Of a stretch of 23,201 bases of DNA, positions 1-6,223 are shown in pieces. The number at the start of each line of letters is the position of its first letter. The first letter of the stretch is position 1. The position numbers were made by a program, and so were the translations under genes. Under the pieces are notes generated by a model. The model was not told where the DNA came from, made no database searches, and worked only from the letters and a program-made list of their open reading frames with translations. Origin of the DNA: a virus; IMG/VR virus record IMGVR_UViG_3300009537_003722, positions 1 through 23,201 of that record; one strand, 5' to 3'.

Positions 1-386
1 CGCACGCGCGCACATGCACACGTATGCGCGCACGTAGCAAAATCTATGCCAGAAATAAATATCAAACTTCGTGCTGTAAAGTGAAGCTTTCCTTCTGGAT
101 CGAGAATACAATTCCGCCGCTCCGCATGACATTTTGGTATATTATTCTCTTTTACGTCGCTTATCTTCCTGCTGTTCTAAAAATCGGATTGTCAAAAATA
201 TAATTGCGTATAGATAGAATTAATTTGTTTTGTATGTACGTTATAAACGCGATCGAGATATATATATATTTGTTTCCAGAGGGCAATTGTTCATTCGTTG
301 GTACAAGATTGACGGCGCATTTTTGCGTTTTCTGACTTGCCTTTGAAAGTGCTTTGAGGTAAGATGATCTTATCTTGGAGGCTTAT
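1..386. other. AT-rich leader region without a supported gene
   Basis: No convincing gene is present in this stretch. It opens with 36 bases (1-36) of strictly alternating pyrimidine-purine steps, followed by AT-rich DNA that includes an (AT)6 run at 258-269 and a TATAAT-like hexamer at 199-204. The minus strand is open from about 135 to the window edge but has no SD and an unlikely composition. The region probably carries the promoter or regulatory sites for the helicase gene at 387, and its low melting stability would also suit a replication origin, but no iteron set was seen. What lies to the left of base 1 is unknown. Confidence 0.6.
337..365 (+). promoter_or_regulatory. weak candidate sigma70-type promoter for the helicase gene
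   Basis: TTGCCT at 337-342 and TAAGAT at 360-365 are separated by 17 bases. Each matches four of six consensus positions. Transcription would begin only about 15 bases before the ATG at 387, giving a very short leader that still contains the SD at 377-381. The promoter could equally lie further upstream. Confidence 0.25.
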
Positions 387-1919
387 ATGAAAATCACCGT
401 TGGTAATGTATTTTGCTGTTTGAGCGATTTATATCCCAAAGAGCGTAAAATAATTGATGACGCCGCATCTGGTTTTGTCAGCGGGTATCGGCACATGGAG
501 CTGTTTCAGAAGGGGTATTGGGATGGCAAAGTGCATTTGCTCAAAAACGGGGAATTTCCTACTGGGCTGCTCGGGCTTGTTATAAAAACATGCATAAAGT
601 CCGGTATAAAATTCACGCTTTCTGACACGCGTGTTCGGCCTACTGCTGCTATTAACGAGCTTAATCTCAAGGATGTTAATCTAAGGGATTATCAGATTGC
701 TTGTGTGGAAGAGTGTGTCAAGCGTCTTCCGCGGGGCATAATATATTGCGCCCCTAACGCTGGAAAAACAGAAATCGGGATTGCGATTACACAGAGGCTT
801 AATGCTAAAACTTTGTGGATCGCAAATAGGATATCCCTGATCGATCAGACCGCAGAAAGATTCCGCTCTCGACTCGGTGTATCGATAGGCCGTATAGCTG
901 CGGGGTCGTATTTGCCTCAGAAGATAACTGTTGCGTCTATAGAATCCCTATGGGCAATTTTCGATCCTTATCGAATCGAGTATTCAACACAATGCTATCA
1001 TTGCAGATACGCCTTTGTAATAAAAAAGCCTGCCAAAAAGCGCTCTCCTATTAAATGCGAAAAATGCGGAGGGGATTTTATTCCTGCTATAAATAAGAAG
1101 AAGGCACTTAAATCTTCTAACGCTATAGTAATGCGTGACGCACTAATCAACTACCTTAAAAGCGTCGATGTGGTTATCTCAGATGAGTGTAGTCATGTCC
1201 CCTCTAGAACCTGGTATACGATTCTTACCCACATTCATGCGTATTACAGATTCGGGCTTTCGGCCACACCATTTAACGATTCCGCCTCCGATCTTGAGCT
1301 CGTCGGTGCATTAGGCCCCGTCATCTACAGGATTGATAATAATGAACTCATCAGTAATAACATATCTTCCCGCCCCGAATTTGATATCAGGGAGGTCGTA
1401 CAGCCTGACAGTTTTGATGTGAAGAACAGCGCTTGGCCGCAGTGTGAGAATTTGGGTATTATAGAGAACATCTATCGGAATGCAATAATAGTCGAGGAGG
1501 CTGAAAGGGCGGCTAAAAACAGCTTGTCTGTTATAGTGCTTTTCTGTAAGCTGCGTCATGGCCGCGCATTATACGATACACTTAGAGAGCGTATCGGCGA
1601 GTCTGTGCGTATATTAACGGGATCAGACAACATCGCAACTAGAAACGGCGTTATAGAAGATTTTAAATTAGGTCGGGTCAGGGTTATCATTGCCTCCACT
1701 ATATTCGATGAGGGTATAAGCATTGACGATATTGACTTGCTCATTATAGCCGGGGGCGGTAGAAGTTCTCAGCGTGCTATTCAGCGCGCGGGAAGAGCGC
1801 TGAGGAAGAACAAAACTGGCTGTGTAAGAATAGTTGATTTTTATGATAAAACTAATGATTTTTTAAAGCGCCACTCGGAGGCGCGTTTTGCTGCGTACAA
1901 GAAGGACGGTTTAATGTAA
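387..1919 (+). CDS. UvsW-like superfamily 2 DNA helicase with zinc-finger insertion
   Basis: 510 residues. ATG at 387 is chosen because GGAGG at 377-381 is correctly spaced; the frame stays open four codons further, to TTG 375, which lies on the SD itself. The N-terminal ~90 residues include GYWDGKVHLL, like the substrate-binding domain of phage UvsW proteins. Helicase motifs follow in order: Walker A CAPNAGKT (121-128), DECSH (266-270), SAT (292-294), and motif VI QRAIQRAGR (462-470). C203, C206, C224 and C227 form a zinc finger inserted between the two ATPase motifs. Family members unwind branched DNA and R-loops, remodel stalled forks and move phages from origin- to recombination-dependent replication. 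It leads a block continuing into the DnaB-like helicase and primase. UvsW-like is favoured over a restriction-enzyme helicase because no nuclease domain is attached. Confidence 0.9.
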   Translation: MKITVGNVFCCLSDLYPKERKIIDDAASGFVSGYRHMELFQKGYWDGKVHLLKNGEFPTGLLGLVIKTCIKSGIKFTLSDTRVRPTAAINELNLKDVNLRDYQIACVEECVKRLPRGIIYCAPNAGKTEIGIAITQRLNAKTLWIANRISLIDQTAERFRSRLGVSIGRIAAGSYLPQKITVASIESLWAIFDPYRIEYSTQCYHCRYAFVIKKPAKKRSPIKCEKCGGDFIPAINKKKALKSSNAIVMRDALINYLKSVDVVISDECSHVPSRTWYTILTHIHAYYRFGLSATPFNDSASDLELVGALGPVIYRIDNNELISNNISSRPEFDIREVVQPDSFDVKNSAWPQCENLGIIENIYRNAIIVEEAERAAKNSLSVIVLFCKLRHGRALYDTLRERIGESVRILTGSDNIATRNGVIEDFKLGRVRVIIASTIFDEGISIDDIDLLIIAGGGRSSQRAIQRAGRALRKNKTGCVRIVDFYDKTNDFLKRHSEARFAAYKKDGLM

Positions 1920-1937
1920 TAAGGCTCGGAGGCTTTT

Positions 1938-2366
1938 ATGAATGCTGTACAGATACTAAATTTGTTCCGCGAGATTCGGATGGAATATGTTGGACATACA
2001 TGGAAGAGTAGTAAACGCACACCTGTTCAAATTAAGCACGCTGCTCAAGTCGCTATTAATGCTTCCTCTTTAAATATCCCCCCTGCCGCGTATATCAGAG
2101 CACAATTTCTCTTGGGGCATATACGCCCTGAATATTTACACTTATGTCATATGTTAAATGATTTGGCCAAATCGCGAGCGGAGAAGTACGTATACGATAT
2201 AGGTGTTTCTGATAATTGCGACAGGCGTACAATTCAGATGGACAAAAGCGCTGTTGGTAAATATTGGGATACGGTTATAGCCAGAATAGCGAAGGATAAG
2301 AAGCTGCCTGAAGACGCTGTTCGGAAACTCCTCGAGAATAACGGTTTTATAGTGAAAAATGGATAA
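1938..2366 (+). CDS. unknown protein between two helicase genes
   Basis: 142 residues, starting at ATG 1938 behind CGGAGG at 1928-1933. No family is recognised. The sequence is mostly helical and basic, with no clear zinc, membrane or nucleotide motif. The last bases overlap the start of the DnaB-like helicase gene (ATG 2359), so the two are probably translated together. Position alone suggests an accessory replication role, for instance helicase loading, but nothing in the sequence proves this. Confidence 0.75.
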   Translation: MNAVQILNLFREIRMEYVGHTWKSSKRTPVQIKHAAQVAINASSLNIPPAAYIRAQFLLGHIRPEYLHLCHMLNDLAKSRAEKYVYDIGVSDNCDRRTIQMDKSAVGKYWDTVIARIAKDKKLPEDAVRKLLENNGFIVKNG

Positions 2367-3612
2367 GCTCACTTTAGATTTTCAAGTGCAGTTAGTCTCA
2401 TGTATGGCCAGTTCAAGAGCATTTATGGCCGATATCGCAGACATCGTGAAGGTAGACTATTTTGACGATACGCTGAGGAAGATAGTCGTTATAATTTCTC
2501 AGTTGTTCTCTTTGGGTCAGGATGTCGATAAGTTCATTTTGAATGAGGAGATACGGCGTGTATATAACGATAAAGATGTAGTCTTGCTGACTGCTGTATT
2601 GAGTCAGTTGGATTATACGGGTAAGTATGAGGAGTATGTCCGAAAGCGATTTATGGATTTCGCGGTTCCGCGTGAGATGGAACTGGCTCTTGAGGATAGC
2701 AGGGAATTGCTGAATGAGGGTAAATATGGCGCTATACCTCAACGTGTGACTGAGGCGTATGCGCGTACACAGCCCCGAATATTCAGTAACTATTTTGATA
2801 CTATACGTTCTCGTGCAGTGGATCGTAACGCGAAAGATAGTTTCGTTCATACGCGTACTTTGATCCCCGGGCTGGACGCTGTAATTCGTGGTCTGAAAAT
2901 AGGGCAATTAGGTGTTTGGCTTGCTCCTCCATCCAGAGGGAAGAGCACGTTATTGCGGCATTGTGCGCGTGCCTCCGCATTACAAGGACAAAATGTTCCT
3001 CATTACACGTTGGAACTGCATTCTAAAATTGTGGAGGGTTATTATGACGCTGCTATATCAGATATTCCGGAGAACGAGTTAAATGATTACCCTGTGGCAG
3101 TTGTGGATCGTGTTGAGAGTTTCAGATCTATATGTCCGGGCAATATTTTTGTTATAGATTCGCCCGCGCGAACGCTTGACGTGTCTGTTATACGCGCACA
3201 TTACTACAGACTTATGGCGATGGGCTATAAGCCTGATGTAATAGTTATAGACTATGCCGATCTGATGGCCTCGACGCGAGCGTATTCGAGTAAATATGAG
3301 GAGTGCGAGCTTCTCTATGAAGAATTACGCAGTTTAGCTTCAGAGTTTAAGATTGCTATATGGACAGCGTCACAGTCGAACAGAGGGAGTATGTCAAAGC
3401 GCGTGTTGACGATGGGGGATATAGCGGACTCCTTCGGTAAGTGCAAGGTCGCTGATGTAATAATTGGTATTTGTCAGACTGCGGAGGAGCAGCAGACGAA
3501 CACGGGCAGGTTTGTGACAATTAAGAATAGAAATGGGCAGGAGTTCGCTTCTGTCCCGTTTCGATGCGATTTCTCGAGGTCTATGATATATGGTTTCGAA
3601 GCGCAAAATTGA
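2359..3612 (+). CDS. DnaB-like replicative helicase
   Basis: 417 residues. The C-terminal half is a RecA-fold ATPase with Walker A APPSRGKST (189-197), Walker B VIVIDYADL (294-302), and the later motif WTASQSNRG (335-343), which fits the DnaB/gp41 helicase family. The helical N-terminal ~150 residues correspond to the part that usually contacts primase. Such proteins form hexameric rings that move 5' to 3' on the lagging-strand template. The primase gene begins inside its last codons, so helicase and primase are coupled at the level of translation. A RadA/KaiC-like ATPase is a less likely alternative. Confidence 0.88.
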   Translation: MDKLTLDFQVQLVSCMASSRAFMADIADIVKVDYFDDTLRKIVVIISQLFSLGQDVDKFILNEEIRRVYNDKDVVLLTAVLSQLDYTGKYEEYVRKRFMDFAVPREMELALEDSRELLNEGKYGAIPQRVTEAYARTQPRIFSNYFDTIRSRAVDRNAKDSFVHTRTLIPGLDAVIRGLKIGQLGVWLAPPSRGKSTLLRHCARASALQGQNVPHYTLELHSKIVEGYYDAAISDIPENELNDYPVAVVDRVESFRSICPGNIFVIDSPARTLDVSVIRAHYYRLMAMGYKPDVIVIDYADLMASTRAYSSKYEECELLYEELRSLASEFKIAIWTASQSNRGSMSKRVLTMGDIADSFGKCKVADVIIGICQTAEEQQTNTGRFVTIKNRNGQEFASVPFRCDFSRSMIYGFEAQN

Positions 3613-4450
3613 TATAGTTTCGTATTTGATAGATAAGGATGTTCTGTATGATCGTAGGTCTCTGAATAATGATGAGGTATTATTCTCATGCTTTTTTTGC
3701 GGGGATAAGAGGGGTAAATTCCATCTTTATGTAAATCCTACTAAAGGCGTTTTTAATTGTTTCAAGTGCGGGCACGGCGGTTCGGTATGGGCTATACCCC
3801 GATACTTCCATGACGACTCTTCTGTATTGAGTTCGTATGAGAGCGTGCGCAGAAAGTGTGTTGAGAGTACTGCGGAGTGGGAGGCTAAATTGCCACAATC
3901 ATTCAAGTTTATTAATGAGTATCCAGCCCCGGATTATCTTTCTAAGAAGAGGCTGGACTTGAGTGTGATTAAGGAGTACAAAGTTGGTTACTGCCGTTTT
4001 GGTCCTGAGGCTAAGCGGGTTATATTTCCGATCACGCACGACGACAGGCTCGTCGGATACACGTCGAAAAGTAACGTTGTAGGCATGAGCCCTCATGTGC
4101 CAAAAGGGTTCAATATTCACGAGTATCTTTTTGGTTTTGATCTGGCGAAGTACTACGATACGTGCGTAGTTGTAGAGGGACCGACGGATGTCATGGCAGT
4201 TGGGCTTAACGCTGTCGGATTGTGCGGAAAGGCGCTTTCTAAGGTCCAAATGGCGCATATCTTAAATGCGCGGTTTAAGAGAATTATTGTGTGTCTCGAT
4301 GCAGACGCGCATGTACATACGCGAAAAGTGGCGCGTACACTAGCGCCGTTCGTTGATACTTATGCTGTGTATTTAGACGACGGTGATCCGTGTGACCGCA
4401 TTGACGATATTAATGCACTGATATCTAAACACGCAGTTCCTGTCCGCTAA
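3590..4450 (+). CDS. DnaG-type DNA primase (zinc ribbon plus TOPRIM)
   Basis: 286 residues. An N-terminal zinc ribbon uses C34, C37, C57 and C60, with the typical NCFKCGHGG ending. The TOPRIM core has EGPTD (196-200, the acidic metal-binding Glu) and CLDADAH (235-241, the Asp pair). It makes RNA primers for the lagging strand and works with the DnaB-like helicase just upstream. It is shorter than bacterial DnaG (about 580 residues) because the C-terminal helicase-binding domain is absent, as in other phage primases. The start overlaps the helicase gene by 23 bases, with GAGG at 3576-3579 as SD. The gene closes the left block, followed by a 148-base gap. Confidence 0.9.
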   Translation: MVSKRKIDIVSYLIDKDVLYDRRSLNNDEVLFSCFFCGDKRGKFHLYVNPTKGVFNCFKCGHGGSVWAIPRYFHDDSSVLSSYESVRRKCVESTAEWEAKLPQSFKFINEYPAPDYLSKKRLDLSVIKEYKVGYCRFGPEAKRVIFPITHDDRLVGYTSKSNVVGMSPHVPKGFNIHEYLFGFDLAKYYDTCVVVEGPTDVMAVGLNAVGLCGKALSKVQMAHILNARFKRIIVCLDADAHVHTRKVARTLAPFVDTYAVYLDDGDPCDRIDDINALISKHAVPVR

Positions 4451-4535
4451 TCTTGTAATCGATATTTCAGGAATGTAATTGGATTACACTTTCGATATTT
4501 TAAGTCCTTCGATATTGCGCAATTTAATAGTGTTA

Positions 4536-4564
4536 TTGAAGCGGCATAGAGTGTGCACTATTAT
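4536..4564 (+). promoter_or_regulatory. sigma70-type promoter for the DUF932-to-resolvase block
   Basis: TTGAAG (4536-4541) and TATTAT (4559-4564) are separated by exactly 17 bases, matching four and five of six consensus positions. It lies in the only real gap (4451-4598) of the left plus-strand array, 35 bases before the ATG at 4599. The spacer holds a 15-base element repeated upstream of the integrase-like gene at 18769, so regulator binding between the -35 and -10 boxes is possible. Confidence 0.5.
4543..4557 (+). repeat. copy 1 of a 15-base shared upstream element
   Basis: GGCATAGAGTGTGCA here matches GGCATGGAGTGTGCA at 18712-18726 in 14 of 15 positions. Both copies end 41-42 bases before a start codon (4599 and 18769). 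Equal placement in front of two separate gene blocks suggests a shared operator or phage promoter part. Confidence 0.5.
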
Positions 4565-4598
4565 ATTGCATATAACAATTCGAAAAGGAGATATTGGT

Positions 4599-5402
4599 AT
4601 GTATGAGTATGAGTTTGCAGTAGCCGAAAGGCCATTAATAATCAATGTTGACGGTAAAAACATTGAAGATAAAACGCGCAAGGTGATCTTGCGTGAAGAC
4701 GATAGCTCTATACTCGGGGTAGTCGGAAGTGGCTATCAGGTAGTAACTCACCCTTCTGTAATAGACGGGGTGGAGAGCGTTTTCGATGAGAGCGGCGAGG
4801 ATTGGAAGTTCAGCCGCACGGTTCATGTGAGCGAAGACGGCGGGGCTTTCATGCGGGCATCTTATAGATTTCCGCAAATGAAGTTCGGCGTAGTTCCCGC
4901 TAAAGGGGACTATGTAAGTTTCGGCTTGGACATTATGAATTCCTACAGCGGGAGGTCTGCCGTGAAAATGGTTATTAAACTTATTAGGCTTGTATGCACA
5001 AACGGAATGACGGTAGCGGACCGAACGTTCAACGTTGCATCTCGCCACTTACCCTCCTTCGACATAGAGGTGTTCAAACGTCAGATTGTGTTGGCGAGGG
5101 AACACTTGGAGAAGCGGGCTCTTCCTCTTTACGCTGCGATGCACGACACTGTAGTGACTGAGGAGCGAAGCGCTGCGATTTTCGATGAGCTTTCCGGCGC
5201 TCACTATACGAAAATACCTGCGAAATATGGGGAAGCTGCGAAGGCGGAGTTGAAGAAGGAAAGTGTCTTAACCCTGTGGGCGTTATATAACGCCTTCACT
5301 TGGGTTATATCTCACGAATTTGACACAGCGAAGGTAGAGAGACAAAACATTTTGCTTGCGACTGTCGATAAGTACTTCAGCAGGCAGGTTACAGGAGGAT
5401 AG
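4599..5402 (+). CDS. DUF932-like phage/plasmid protein
   Basis: 267 residues. ATG 4599 is chosen because AAAAGGAG (4583-4590) is well placed; the open frame begins 40 codons earlier but overlaps the promoter and has no SD. LGVVGSGYQVV followed by an alternating hydrophobic domain resembles the DUF932 family found on phages and plasmids, whose function is not established. No enzyme motif is evident. The sequence gives no sign of secretion, so it probably acts in the cytoplasm. It is the first gene behind the 4536 promoter and therefore likely abundant. Family assignment is from pattern memory only. Confidence 0.65.
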   Translation: MYEYEFAVAERPLIINVDGKNIEDKTRKVILREDDSSILGVVGSGYQVVTHPSVIDGVESVFDESGEDWKFSRTVHVSEDGGAFMRASYRFPQMKFGVVPAKGDYVSFGLDIMNSYSGRSAVKMVIKLIRLVCTNGMTVADRTFNVASRHLPSFDIEVFKRQIVLAREHLEKRALPLYAAMHDTVVTEERSAAIFDELSGAHYTKIPAKYGEAAKAELKKESVLTLWALYNAFTWVISHEFDTAKVERQNILLATVDKYFSRQVTGG

Positions 5403-5410
5403 GAGATAAG

Positions 5411-5431
5411 GGGGAGGCGCACAGCCTCCCC
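5411..5431 (+). terminator. GC-rich hairpin in the 5402-5440 gap
   Basis: GGGGAGGC (5411-5418) pairs perfectly with GCCTCCCC (5424-5431) around a GCACA loop. It directly follows the stop of the DUF932-like gene. The following bases (TGAATTTAATG) give only a poor T tract, so termination would be partial. The left arm also contains the only SD-like sequence before the ATG at 5440, so the stem could hide that site. Confidence 0.5.
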
Positions 5432-5439
5432 TGAATTTA

Positions 5440-5993
5440 ATGAAAACAACAGATTTAATTTTGGCATTGTTACATGTCGATTCGCATTCTGAAATACGTG
5501 GATGGACACGGCTCCAAAAGGCCGTTTTCGCGCTTATGCACGAGATGCGTCTATGCGATGATGAAATATCAATGAGCTTCGTAAGGCATAATTACGGCCG
5601 TTTTTCGCGCAAGTTGCAGAATCTGTTGAATTTTTAAACAACGCGGAATTTATAACCATCTTTCAGGATTCATCTATAGAAGAGGCGTTCGGCTGTATTG
5701 ATGACTATGACATAATGGTTGATGATTTGGACAATGACGCCGATTCTTTGGGCTATATACAAGCGCCGATTTATAAGATCGGGCGCTCAGGTGTGCTTTA
5801 CGCAGAGAAGAATTTGTCCCGTTTGTTGACGGTATATAATCGGGAATTGACTCGCGTCAAAATTAGCATTAATAGGTATACATTGTTCACGATAATGAAC
5901 TATGTCTCTATAAGGTACCCGGAAATGTTTTTGGGTAATATGATTGTAGAGAGGTTGAGACATCGGGATGCTGATCCCGATTCTAGCATTTAA
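5440..5993 (+). pseudogene. unknown protein gene interrupted by a one-base frameshift
   Basis: The first frame runs from ATG 5440 to a stop at 5635-5637. A second frame, open through 5601 and continuing to 5993, carries on the same protein. Adding one T to the TTTTT run at 5601-5605 joins them into about 184 residues: HNYGRF then FAQVAESVEFLNNAEF. The N-terminus (IRGWTRLQKAVF, then NYGRF) recalls small proteins of the YwgA or phage-associated winged-helix type with a G-x-TRLQK-x-VF pattern, but this is only a resemblance. A later ATG at 5715 could restart translation of the C-terminal 92 residues. The interruption may be real decay, programmed slippage or a homopolymer sequencing error. Confidence 0.6.
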
Positions 5994-6004
5994 GGAGGTT
6001 GTAT

Positions 6005-6214
6005 ATGGATAATTTGGACTTTGTTGAGGTGTCTTGGGATGAGTTAGTAGTGTCCCCGTCAAATCGGTATCAAAACACGCGCGTAGGGGTCTCTATGCGC
6101 AAAACTGTAATTGCCGGGGGCGATTATAAAAAGGCTTTCGGGGAAGCGTGGATCGAGGTTTTGCGCGAGGTGGCTGAGAAGAAGAAGCTTGCAATCGTAG
6201 AGATGGGCAAATAG
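6005..6214 (+). CDS. small unknown protein
   Basis: 69 residues from ATG 6005, chosen for the strong AGGAGG (5993-5998) six bases ahead; the frame extends two codons upstream to TTG 5999 with no proper SD. The C-terminal half (AFGEAWIEVLREVAEKKKLAIVEM in two parts) is probably one amphipathic helix. No family is recognised. It lies 9 bases before the polymerase gene and probably shares its transcript. Confidence 0.7.
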   Translation: MDNLDFVEVSWDELVVSPSNRYQNTRVGVSMRKTVIAGGDYKKAFGEAWIEVLREVAEKKKLAIVEMGK

Positions 6215-6223
6215 GGGGTTTTC

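Noticed and set aside
1-135. Minus-strand frame running off the left edge
   Set aside because: No SD, and it would translate the alternating tract into a cysteine/arginine/alanine-rich repeat; not supported.
2413-2907. 164-codon open frame on the minus strand
   Set aside because: It is opposite the DnaB-like helicase, lacks a convincing SD, and has unnatural composition.
4635-5048. 137-codon open frame on the minus strand
   Set aside because: Shadow of the DUF932-like gene, with no SD or family pattern.
5599-5607. Programmed -1 ribosomal frameshift site
   Set aside because: No X XXY YYZ heptamer in the right frame and no clear downstream stimulator; a homopolymer indel explains it more simply.
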